Assembly (NCBI GenBank): GCA_039621445.1
Contig: CP154956.1
Span: 72,290,914 to 72,354,913, forward strand
Origin: Euglena gracilis
Taxonomy: Eukaryota; Euglenida; Euglenophyceae; Euglenales
Length of the DNA: 64,000 nucleotides
Reading direction: 5' to 3'
In this document: in pieces, positions 30,501 through 42,500 of the stretch
How positions within the stretch are numbered: the stretch's first letter is position 1
How the letters are laid out: each line of letters opens with the position of its first letter
Position numbers and translations under genes: made by a program
Notes under the pieces: model-generated
Seen by the model: the letters and a program-made list of their open reading frames with translations, nothing else
Told to the model about the DNA's origin: nothing
Databases searched by the model: none

Positions 30501-33500
30501 CCCCTGCCCCCCCGGAGGTCCAAACTTAAAAAACTCCCTGGCCCAAACACAGTTCTTGACACAAAAGAGCCATACTTTGGTGGCTCTTTTGCCAAATCTT
30601 GGCAATGAAAATGATATGCCAATCCGCAGGCGTCACAGACAACTTTGTTCAGCTCCACACAATTTGGATTTTTGGGAATGGCAACACCACAAAAACCACA
30701 TTTCTCGTGTTTTATTGGCAGTCGGGACACAGCACGAGGCACAGGGGGTTGGTCAGGGGACCACACATTGTTCGATGACGCTCGCCTCATCGAACTACAG
30801 GCTGGGTTCCAGCTCCCATCCCGTCCAGGCAACAAAGAAAGCATCCAGCTCAGGATAACAGGCTTGCCGATGTTGACACAGTTTGGCGAACTCCAAACAG
30901 TTGGCAACAGCAGCAAGCTCTGCACCTACGGAGCCGGACTTTTTCTTTGTGTTGCCCTGTGCCAGCAAGGTGCCGTCCTAGGGGGAGGTGGCAAAAGACC
31001 ATTCACAAAGTTTGCCGTGCGTTTGGCCATACTGGGAGGGCTGCGGAAAAAAGAAAAAAAGAAGGAAAAAAGGGGGGGTGACACGTTTTGGCATTTGTGG
31101 CAATGACACGTTTTCCATTAAGGCATCTGTGTTCAGGCACGTTTTCAAACAAATTGTGGCTGAGCCCAGATTTCAGCCTGAAAACGTGTTCAGGGGGCCC
31201 CCTTTGGGGGCCCCCTAGCTGAACACGTTTTCAGGCTGAAATCTGGGCTCAGCCACAATTTGTGTGTAGAAATCACAAAATTGGGGGGGAAATTGAAACT
31301 GAGTGGGGGTAACGTCAGTATTTTTGGCATTGCCCTAAAAAGTGCGCACTGCCCTAATAAGTGCGCACCCCCTGGGGTCCGAAACTACGTCCTTAAAATG
31401 TGCGCACCCGTGCACTTATTGGGGGGGGGGGTTACCCCCCTGGACCCCTCAGGTCGTCGTTTCGAAGAGAAGAATCGTTTCTACGTGGTTCATTAAGCAT
31501 CTTAAACCAAAAGCACCACAAATCCCACAAATTTCTACACACAAATCGTGGCTGAGCCCAGATTTCAGCCTGAAAACGTGTTCAGCCAGGGGGCCCCCTT
31601 CGGGGGCCCCCTGAACACGTTTTCAGGCTGAAATCTGGGTCAGCCACAATTTGTTTAAAAACGTGTTCAGAGCCCGCCAAATGCCTGCCCTGAAATTCGT
31701 GGTCATGATTCACGCCAGGGGAGAAAAATGCGAAAATGTGAAATTCGGACCGGAAAAAAGGTGCCCTATGGAAAAGATTTCAATGCCTTGGAAATCGACC
31801 GACTGAAACAATTTCAGTGTCTTGGAAATCGACTGACCTTAACGTGCGCCTGCATTGGATATCAACTGACCTATGCAATTTCAGCCTAATTTTCAGAAAT
31901 TCAAGACAGGTGTCGGGCCCAGGTTTTAATGTTTTTCTTTCGCCACAATGGAATCCTGGGTTTAAACCAGGGTGGGTCTTTTTCCATTGGTGCAGTGTAA
32001 GGCGTTTTTTTTATTGAGCAACGATAAAATGACAGAGGGCAATTTTTTTTGGAAGAAGGGCAAATACTTTTGGGACACAGTGCAAAAAAATTTGAGACAT
32101 TGGGGCAATTTTTTTGCCAGTCGTGGGCTAACATTTCGGACACCCATTTCGGACACCATATGTAACCCCCCCCATTTAGACCAATAGAATTGAGCAGGAT
32201 TTAATTTTTTCAGCCAAGGCACAAACCTGCAGTCGGTATGAGCCCCACCATGTCCTCCATTCATCAATTTGGCATATGGTGTTTTCTTTACAACCAAGAA
32301 GTGCACTTTTGGCCAGGTTACCTTTGAGAATGAAGAGCAAGCTGACATGGCTTTCAATTATGCTCCTGGGCATCTTATTGATGGGAAAATGGTTTCTTTT
32401 TCTTCGAATTATTCTTGATTGCAACCTTCCTCTTCAGGTGGATGTGAAAAAGGCAGAACCAAAGGGGTCCCCAAATTTGGTTCAGAGGGCTGGGGCATAC
32501 CCAGCCGTGGGAGCGTATTCCACCCCAGTAACATATGGTTCCGGGGTACCCTTGCAGCCACTTGGAAGAGGGGTGCCTCACCAGCTGCCAAGTCCTCTGC
32601 AAACTTTTCCAGTGCGGACGTCTGTGCCGCGACCAACAGTGCCGCAGATCAGTGTGAAGGGAGGTTATTCTGGCGTTGAGAATGCCACAATTTCCAAAAT
32701 TTTTGTTGGAGGATTGGCTCATCACACCACAGAAGGTGTGCAGAAGTGTTTTTCGGTTCCTCTGCTTCTCCATTGCAGATTCCTTGTATGCCTATTTTTC
32801 GCAATTTGGAAATGTTTTGGGTTGCGAAGTAATGCGACGTGATGGTGTACCACGCGGTTTTGGCTTTGTGGTTTTTTCTCATTCTGCAGAGGTGTGCCCG
32901 CAACCAGTTTCAGTCTTTGAAACATGTTCTTGATTGCACTCGAAGATTTTATCTTTAAAACCGTGTTCAGCCCGCCAAATGCCTGCCCTGAAATTCGTGG
33001 TCATGAACACGGATTTCATTCTGCATCCATTTCTGACCACAGATTTCAGGGCAGGCATCCGTTTCTGACCACAGATTTCAGGGCAGGCATCCATCGTTCC
33101 TGGCCACAGATTTCAGGGCAGGCATCCATTTCTGACCACAGATTTCATCCAAACAACCCCAGAAAAATTGAATGCAGTCGCTGCGAGGCCTGAAGGTCCT
33201 CAATGAATGAGGCGGTTCGGGACACTCTACAGCTTACAAAGTGGGGAGACGCAGTGTAAATGCCACAGGGGAGGTATACAGCAGCAACAGAGGACGTTAC
33301 GGCAAACGGCACGCTTTACACAAAAAGGAACCATATTTTGGTGGGCGCTGCAAACCTTGGCAATGAAAGTGGTAGGTCAGACCACAGGCATCACACACCA
33401 CTTTTTTCAGCTCGACGCAGTTTGGATTTTTAGGGATGGCAACCCCACAAAAACCACACTTTTCCTGTTTTATTGGCAGTCGAGACACAGAGCGGGGGAC

Positions 33501-36500
33501 ATGGCTGGTCAGCAGGTTGAGGGACGGCACTGCTGGCCGCTGGAGCGGAACGTTGCTCGGCGGTTGGGAACAAAGAAGGAACAGCAGAAAGGTCCTGGTT
33601 AAGCGCGGCATGTTCCTCACTCGGGGGGAGCACAGTATGTCGCCCAAGCAGACCACCGCGCAATGTTCCGCGCCGTTCCTGGCCCATCGTCGTCCTCCTC
33701 GGTCTTGAGGGGGAAGCAGGTGGCCGTGCGCTCGGACGGCTGGGTGAGGTCGATGTAGTCAGGGTCGCTGTCAATCGTGATGATGCCGTCGTCACTGTGC
33801 ATAAAATAGCGGAAAATTTGTTCACTAAAGAGTTTGATGCACCTGCCAAAGGGCTCGGTTGATCGCACATGCGGTGCAAATAACTCCTCATCGGTCAAGA
33901 ATCTGAACAGTAAGGCAGCGATAGATAGATAGTTTTATTCGTGATATTACCTGTATTCGGTTTTCACAGCAGTATCAGGAGGCACGCCGTGCTGCACCGG
34001 TTCTTGCTTGGGAGATGGTCTGTTGGGGGAAAAAGCGCCGAAGGAAAGTCAAAGAACGTAGAACACACGTTATGCGCCGCCGTTTGCCTCATGGTCGAGC
34101 AGATACGTGCCGCAATGCTTTCACAACGTGTTTGGCGTCACCAACTTCACTGTGGGCAACCTCAACCTTTGGTTCGGTCCTTGTCCCCTGGGAAAGAATG
34201 GCTGCCGCTTTGACGGGGGTACTGCGTGACATGCGGTGATATATTTGGATGGTGTTGCAATGCACCATGAAGTACTTTGCAACGTCATCCAACGACAGGT
34301 CTGGCGAATTCGCCAAACGAGTCATTGCAGCTCTTCTGGCCACATCTTTAAAAGTCAAGCGGCGGGCAACACATTTTGAAACCCACACAGCAACTCCACG
34401 GTAAGTTTCCGAGGAGGTCTGCAGGGGTGACAATGTGTTACTGGTGTATTTCGCGGAGCGAAATAGCCACATTCCATCTTCCCCGGGTGGTGATTGCGCC
34501 ACCAGTTGCTTTTGCCGAAGGATCGCTGCCATGGGACATGACAGGGGATCGGGCCCTTGCACGATGACCTGTCGCAACAGGGCCGCATCCACATCACATG
34601 CGGTCAAAAGCAGCTTGGTGATTTCTTCATGGTTCCAATTGTAGCCGTCAACATTTTTTTGCCATCCTCGGTCACCCCCTCGGTGAAGGAACCAATCTCC
34701 AGCCAACACAACACCTCGCTGCGGAATCCTGTGGTGAAGCCCACCACCAGGATGTTTGCTCTCTGCGCCTCATATGGATTGAACCAGTTCACCCCCTTCA
34801 GCAACTGGTCCAACTCTTCAGGCTGCAAGACGTCGGCTGGAGGCCGAACCACAGATGAAACTGCCTTCTTTGCGCGTTCGCGCTCCAAGGAACGCGAAAA
34901 CAGTTCGTTGAAACGTGGGAATTGGCGCTCAGAAGAAGGCATGGCAACACCCTCGTTGGTGGTTTTACGGAATGCCCGAGCGACAGCATTCACGTATGTC
35001 TGAGAGGAGGTTGCCCGACGATTCCCTGAAACGAACATTGTTCCCGACTGCTGTTGGCATTGAGCAACAAATTGTTCAATAATGCTCCTTTCATCGAACA
35101 AGAGGCTGGGTTCCAGTTCCCACCCCGTCCAGGCAACAAAGAAATCATCTAGCTCCGGATAAGAGGCTTGGAGGTGTTCACAAAGGTTGGAGAACTCCAA
35201 ACAATTGGCAACACCAGCAAGCTCTGTACCCTTGGAGCCAGATTTTTTCTTCTTGTTGCCTTGCACCAACAAACTGCCATGAAGGGGGTCAACCTGCGGT
35301 TTTTTGGCATTTTGCTGGCACACTGCCAACACAGCAAGGAACAACTCTGTTTTAGGGGGAGGTGGTAACAAGCCTTCCACGAAATTTGTCGCGCGCTTTG
35401 CCATGGGGAGCTGTAGGGAAGGTGAAGGGCTGACCACAGATTTCAGGGCAGGTATCCGTTCCTGACCAGAGATTTCAGGACAGGCATCCGTTTCTGACCA
35501 CAGATTTCAGGGCAGGCATCATTTTTTTGACCAAATTTGACATTTTTCGCGTTTTTCTCCAAGTGTGTGAGTCATGACCACGAATTTCAGGGCAGGCATT
35601 TGGTGGGCTCTGAACACGGTTTTAAACAAATCGTGGCTAAGCCTGATTTCAGCCTGAAATTGGGTTCAGGGGCCCCTTTGGGGGCCCCCCTGGCTGAACC
35701 CGGTTTCAGGCTGAAATCCGGGCTTAGCCACGATTTGTGTATAGAAACTCAAGACCGGCGCTTGCTCTTTCTTTTCCAAATGAAGAGAAACTAATTTCTT
35801 TTGCATGAAGAGTTGGTCTTTGTTGGCTGTTCAGAGGTTTTTTCACACCGCATCTTCAGCCAAAGTATGATGCAAATTAGCTGACCCCCGGGTCTATGGA
35901 GGGTGTCCAGGCACATTTCGTTTTACAGACACTTTCAGAAATAATGCACATTTTCTCGGTTTGAACCTTTTCGGCTAACTCGGCCCTGGCGGGGAGTTGG
36001 GGGTCACGGGGACTCCTCCCCACGTGCCCCAGCCTGGGTAGGTACCTCCCCCCCTTGTCCAAGACAGGGAGTCCAATTCAGTTTTGGTTCCTGTCGGGGG
36101 GGGGGGATTCGCCGTTTTGGTAGTCGACACCCCTGGCCCATGCTCTGGCCCATTTTTGTGGGCCGTTCCGGCGCACTTTGAGGCCCAAAACGGCCATTTT
36201 GGAGTATTTTTTTTGTCTTTTTTTTTGTGTCAAAAATCGATTTTTTTCAAAATATCTCAACAATGAAGCAGAATCAAAAGGAAATGCCCGGTGACCAAAA
36301 ATGAAGCCCTTGGAATGCCTGTTTCAATTTAGCCGTTTTTGGGCATTGGGGGACCCAGAGCGGTCCTTAAGGGACAGGAAAGTTTTTTTTTTTATTTCCT
36401 TAAGGACCGCCCCCCCTTTCGGCCTAAGGGCCGGCTGTGGGCCAGACTGGGACTTGAACGGGGGCAAAAATTAATGAGTCGAAAAACACAGTTTTTGATG

Positions 36501-39500
36501 ATTTGGGTGGATGGACGATGGTCCAAGGGTGCCAGGAATCAGTTTTTTCCTGGTGTCGACCTGTTCTCGCTGAAAAATGCCAAATTCTCTTGCCCATTTT
36601 CCTGTATACTTTTCATTGAATGTGCTGGGACAGCGGAGTTTTTTTTTTTTATTTGCTTAAGGACCGCCCTGGGGGGACCCCCTTCCCCCAGGAGTTTCGA
36701 GATGGGTGGGTGGTATGCTGCTGGAATTTTAAGGTGAGGCAAACCAAGGAAGGCACTCCAAGGCGGGCCAAAAGTGCCTCAGCACTTGTCCAAGAGCGCC
36801 AGAGACCCAGAAAAGCCCATTTTTGTCAAATAATCGAAAATTCCAAAAAAAATTCCAAAACGTTGGGCAAAGAAAATCACTGGGGACCCGTATAGATTGG
36901 CAGGGCTAATTGTGCTTCTGGGCCGAGCCGGGCCGCCATGGCCCGCCCCCCCCCCCTTCTGACTCTGCCATTTCGCCGGGGTCCAAAAATCGGTCAAAAA
37001 ATCGATTTTTCGAAAATATCTCGAGAAAACGTACATTATATCCGGAAGTGTCCCACTGACGAAATGCACCCCTGGAGGCCCTCTATCGCCCCCCGTTTGC
37101 CATGTTGGCCGCCGGCACGCCTGGCGCGTGTTCTGGCGCGCTTTTGCGGCCCAAAACGGCCATTTTGGGGTGTTTTTGGGGGCTTTTTTTTTGCCAAAGA
37201 AGCGGTTTTTCCAAAATATCTCGACAATGAAGCAAAATCAAAGAAAATGTCCGGAGAGCAAAAATGAAGCCAGCCATGTTTTACTTTTCTCCTAATTTTT
37301 CGTGTAGCCCAAGTTACAGTCATTTTTTCGGGCAATTTTGGTCCATTTCTGGGACCATTTTGGGCTGTTTTCGGGTCAGAAAATCGATGTTTCCAAAATA
37401 TCTCGAAAATGAAGCAAAATCAAAGGAAATGTGCGGAGATCTAAATTGGAACGCCCTATCTAACGGTATTTTGATTTCCCCGCAACTCCCCACCTAGTCC
37501 GAAATGTGGCCAATTTTGACTTAACCATTTTGGGGCATTTTTGGTCAAAAAGTCGAAGAAAAATCGAAAAAAAATTTATTGCCCAAAACAATGTTTTTTT
37601 CCCTCCCGGACCCAGAAAACACTGTTGTTGAGCTCAAAATTAGCGTTTTTCAACCCGCCAGCACCCTGTTTTTGGCCCGAAACCCATTGACTTTGGGTCA
37701 AACACCGGTCAACAAAATCGAATTTTTTTTGCCCGAAACGATGTTTTTTGCCCCCCCCCCCCCCGGACCCAGAAAAAAACTGTTTTTGAGCCGAAAACGA
37801 GCGCTTTTCGACCCCCCGGTGCATCATCATAATCTAAAATATGCAATGCTAGTCTTTTTGGCTGTCCATTACGTGCTAGTCCAATTAAGAGCTCAGCACT
37901 ATTCAAAACCTGGTATTGTCAATTTGGGGTGTTGTCAATTGGGCAAACATTCTGAATTGGGGGGGGTTCAAGTGGGGGGGGTTGGTGGTATGTATTTGTG
38001 AAGATGAAAGAGGGAAATGTTTCTGTGGTTTAGGGCGTCGCTGCAGCCTAGGGGGCAGGGGGTCCAGTCAGCAGACTGTCACAGATTTTCCATTTTTGGA
38101 GGAAAAATGGACAAAGATCAGGGTCAGAAATTAAAAAAAAACATCCTTTTTGTTATTTTGGGGTTTATTTCCAAAAGGCCATTTTTTACCCAAATTTTTT
38201 AAAAGGGGTTAAAAGTTTTTTAAAAGAATTTCGTTCTCACGGACCTGAGGCCAGGAATATAGAGCTGTCAAACGGTGTCTGGCAGCTCATTTCTCAAGTT
38301 CAAACCTGTTTTCAGCGGGGGGTGGGGGCTGATATCAGAGATTCAGGAAAATTGCAGGAAATTCAGGGCCCGGATTTGAGATGATGGACGCTCCCCAGGG
38401 CTTTGTTTTATGTCACCAGTGATTTCCTTTGATTGCTCACCATTTTGGAGATATTCTGAAGAATTTGATTTTTTTGCCCCAAATGACCCAAAGACCGGTT
38501 AAAACAGGCTGTATTTGGGGCCAGGTGCACAGCTGGCCCTGGTGGCTTGGAGGGTCCCAAGGGCTTTATTTCAGGTTCCCCAGGGATTTCCTTTGATTGG
38601 CCAGCATATTTTTGGAGATGTTTTTAATTTTTCAATTTTTTTCTACCCCAAAAATGGACCATCAACGGCTATGACAGAAAGCGAAGCGCCCTCAAAGTGG
38701 CCATTATTCGGGCTAGCTGTGGTGGTGTGGGAAAATCAAAATCAAAATACCATGAGAAAGGGCGTTCTAGGGGCCCTATTGGATTTTTTTTAATCACCAG
38801 ACATTTCCTTTTATTTTGCTTCATTTTCTAGATATTTTGACATCGAACAGCCCAGCATCTCCCCAAAAACAGGCCAAAACGGGCCGAAAACCGGCCGTAA
38901 CTTGGGCTACATGACGAGTTTGAGAAGAAAGTAAAGCATGGCTGGGTAAGGCATTCCAAGGGCTTCATTTTTGGTCACCGGACATTTCCTTTGATTTGAT
39001 TGTGCCTCAAATTTTGATTTGAGAGCAAAAGAGAACAACTTTGGTGCTTTGAACTGCTTGGGTCACTTGTTTGACCAGCGTGGACCAGTGGTAGGACCGA
39101 GTTCAGTCACAATTTTAAGCATTTTTGTGCCTAAAATGGGGTTTTTGGGATTTTTGAAGGGAAGTTTTTTCACCGCCCCCAGGTCTCATTTTTGGATTTT
39201 TTTTGCTCAGTCGGCCTGGTCTATTTTTAGGAGGGCGGTGTTCCCCCAGGGCGGAACGGGAATCGGCCAAACAGCCAGGGTGGTGGGTGGGGGGGGGGGT
39301 CCCCCACCTCCTGGGGGGGGGGGGGTCGACCACCCCCTCCACCACCTCCTCCCGTATTTCCGGGAGCACCAATTTTCGACCCCAAAATATTTTCCCGGCA
39401 CCTTCGGCACCGGGTGGATTTGTTAAAAATCTGTGAAAATGCTGTGGTGGGTGGGGGGCCGCCCCCCCCCCCACCAAGCTTTCCCGTGCTACCCTGGGTT

Positions 39501-42500
39501 CTGCCCAATTTCTTTTCAAATTTTTGAGGTTGTTTTTCTGTTCCATTCTTTCGAAACAAGAAAAAAACCTTCAGGAAAGTGTTTCGCCAGCACACGTACC
39601 TTTTTAACTCTGAAACAATTTGTAAACCCCCCTCCTAACAGCACGGGTGCGCTTATGGCGGGGGCAGGCATTTGCTTAAGGGATTGCAGTACCCCCCCCG
39701 GGGGGGGGGGGGGTGGACTGGAGCTAGTCCATATTGGGCTGGTGGGTTTTCTAGCAGCCCCCCCCCCCCGGGGGGGGGGGTCTGCTAGCAGGGCTAGCTA
39801 GTGGAAAAAATTTTTCCAGTGACCGGCGCGAAGCGCCGAAAATTTTTTTTGGGACCCCCAAAAATGGCCAAAAATGCCCGTTTTTGGCCATTTTTGGAAA
39901 TTTTTGGAACAAAATCAGCCAAAAACCTATTAAAAACCTCATTTTTCCTCCGGCGCGCAGCGCCGGAGGAAAATTTTTTTCCCAGTCCGGGGGACCCCCG
40001 GACCCCCCCCCCCCCGGGGGGGAGGGGGGGGGGTCTAGCTAGTCCACTTTTTCCAGTGTCTAGCCGATTGGCTAGCCAGTACCCCCCCCCCCCCGGGGGT
40101 CCTTAAGCAAAAGCCTGGGCGGGGGGTGCGCTCCTATTTGGACCCTACCTGCGGGGGTTCACCAGCAGCAAGCTCCTCAAATTTACCAGCTTTGAGTTGA
40201 CTCCCCTGGGGGGTTCATCAAGCAAAGCTTGCTGTGTGGGTTTACACCCACACAGCAAGCTTTAAGGGTATTTATTATGCCATAGAATTTTTTGTTGTGT
40301 TTCATTTTTACCCATATCCAGATTCTCCAGGGAGGATATTTTTCACCTCAAAAATTTCTTTTCAAGTTTTGCTTTTTGCAAAGCCTGTAAACCCCCACCT
40401 CCCCATCCTGAAGGCCAATTCACATGTCCATTCCAAGGATACAGGACTTCTTGAGGAATTTGGTGCCAGCAATGCAATTTTCCAAAATTCAACATCATCA
40501 TTATATTCTGTTTAACGTTCTGTTGCAAAGTCCAAAGTATTTAAATTTCATCCGAGTCACCCCCAAGAGGGGGAGGGTTTCCTCTGTTTTCGGCGCAAAG
40601 TGCTGAAATTTTCGACCCCAAAAGTGGGACCCTGGGGTCCCAGTCTTAAAAAGAAATTTCCCCCAGCTCCACCAGGTGCAGGTGTAGTCTTAAAAGATTC
40701 CCCAACTCCAGATGCAGGTGTAGGTGCAGGTGGCCATTCTATTGTTTCCATATCTCAACGTGACAGGATGCAGGGTATTTTTTGTGTTTTCTTGTCACAG
40801 GCATCCCTGGCACTTTCCCAGCCGATGCATATAATTGATGGAAAGCCGGTGGAGTGCAAAACTTGCCAGCCAAAAGTCCCTGACGTTCAGCAAGGTGTGG
40901 CACACACACAAATATCATGAGGCACAAGGGGATGGGTCGGTAATCGCTTGAAAACTCAGGTGTAAGAAGTGACATTTACAGCAATATTACACATCCGCAT
41001 CATGCACCACATCAACAAAATTAAATTAAATTATTATTATGTTAATCATTATGATGTTATTTTTGTTCTGGGGGTCCCCCCTGGACAAGGCCGAAGGCCA
41101 AGTCAGTCAATCAAAAAATTGCCCACAAAAGTGATTTGTATGCCAAAAAAATTGGCATTCAATGAGGTCGAAGTGTGGGGTGACAGTTGGGGGGGTGTTG
41201 TGGGGTCCTGTGGGGGCTGACCGAACGCCATCTCTCTGGGTCCGGGCTGGGCCCCCCCCCCCCCCCCCCCCGGCCCGGGCTCCCCCCTGGGGGGGGGGGT
41301 GCAGCTGAAGTCCCGGGGGGGGGGGAGTATATTATTTGGGAGTATGCATTTGGGGAGTTTATGTGGGGAGCATTTTAACCCCCCCACTTATAAAAAACAC
41401 TTTAGCCTCCGCGGAGGCTGGTTACCTTGGAGCCTCCGTGGAGGCTGGTTACCTTGAGCCTCCGCGGAGGCTGGTTACTTTAGGCTCCACGGAGGCTCCT
41501 CGGAGGTCTCTGTTGTACACAGATCATGTCTGGCACAGCACCGTGCACCTTGGCATTTCCTGCAGCACTTCTTAATTTGTACTTTACACCGTACACGTCC
41601 GCCAACATTCTGTTTTGCTCGGATACTTTGAAAGATTCTCCCTTCAGTTAGATTTACCTGGATTTGTCGTGAATGAGGCTCTGCAGAGACAACCAATTTT
41701 GCACCCGGGCCACGTCTGAAAAGAAATTGGAAAATATATTTTACGGGTTGACGCCAATCTCCCTCCACATCCCTTCCCACTGCCCCCACACTAATGCCCA
41801 GATCAAGAGGAATTTTATTTTCATTTTTCTCCCCCATCTCCACAAAAAAACATATTTTCCCCCCCATTTTTGTCATACATCCCCTAAAATATTTCAATTT
41901 TGTTCAGATTCCAACACCGCCCACATCGCCACAAAAATCAAAACTTTTTCCCCCCTCACACGCCCCCATTCCCCCATCCCCCCAAAGCCTTGTTCGTTGA
42001 TGTGGTACAGACCATTTATCCATTTGCCACAAAGGCGCCATGTCCGCCTGATTTTACTTCTCCCGTTTACCCGTTTGCTATTTACGCCACGTCTGCCAAA
42101 CTTTGTCCACACAAAAGGATGTTTTTTGGGGGAGCAGGGGAGGGGTTTGGGGGGTTTGGGGGGAGAGGGGAAGGGGGGTGGAGGGCCAAATGGACATCAC
42201 TTTGGATTTCACGTGACCTTTTTTTGCAACATCACATCCATACTGCCATGCAATTTTCCTACCACCTCTCCCCCACGCGACTGTTGGTTCATTTCAGTGC
42301 AATCCAGGATTAAAAGTTGTGGCAAATGATTTAACCCCCCCCAAATAATAACCCCCCCCCAAATAATAAACCTCCCCCTGAGGACCGACTTCGGCCGCCC
42401 AAATAATAACCCCCTCCCCTCTGGCAGGTGTGAGGGCAAAGGAAAAAAGAGTCAAAAATTAGCAGAAATGTTGCAAAAAAAATCACAAGTATGGATCAAA

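Larger units (their letters stand above)
29782..31149 (-). mobile_element. Recombinase-PHD element, copy C (internally deleted, carries insertions)
   Basis: Its 3' inverted repeat begins at 29782 (TTAAAAACGTGTTCAGCCC) with 32-nt units behind it. The minus strand carries the PHD finger (KCGFCGVAIPKNPNC, CDACGLAYHFHC) interrupted at 30101-30555, then the recombinase N-terminus (AKRTANFVNGLLPPP near 31000). The catalytic domain is deleted as in copy A. The 5' end near 31149 abuts the palindrome at 31150-31262. Confidence 0.8.
27595..32316 (+). other. RRM gene intron splitting RRM2
   Basis: 4.7 kb. It holds recombinase-element copies B (plus) and C (minus), fragment E, two full palindromes, an hAT-type miniature element nested in copy C and G/C-tract repeats. 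The left border has no GT. The right border is a normal CAG acceptor at 32316. Confidence 0.65.
32954..35626 (-). mobile_element. Tyrosine recombinase-PHD transposon, copy D (most complete)
   Basis: Inverted repeats of about 50 bp bound 2673 bp: TTTAAAACCGTGTTCAG and GCCCGCCAAATGCCTGCC at the left, and the complement ending GAACACGGTTTTAAA at 35626. Inside each end are 32-nt tandem units (CTGACCACAGATTTCAGGGC plus AGGCATCCGTTT) at 33030-33150 and 35431-35522, in the same orientation. The minus strand encodes a tyrosine recombinase and a PHD finger. The family palindrome abuts the 5' end at 35626-35738. Tyrosine recombinase transposons without reverse transcriptase are the Crypton group; inverted repeats and palindromes are not typical of Cryptons, so placement is open. 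Confidence 0.85.
32892..40800 (+). other. RRM gene intron splitting RRM3 (7.9 kb)
   Basis: It begins GTGTGC and ends TTGTCACAG. It contains the most complete recombinase element (32954-35626, opposite strand) with its palindrome, degenerate repeats at 36.1-39.0 kb, an hAT-type miniature element and a hairpin at 40224-40262. Confidence 0.8.

Noticed and set aside
41900-42330. Long plus-strand frame (about 137 codons) beside the Cys-rich exons.
   Set aside because: Composition is Pro/Ser/His-rich from C-rich DNA, no known motif, and equally open frames exist on the other strand.
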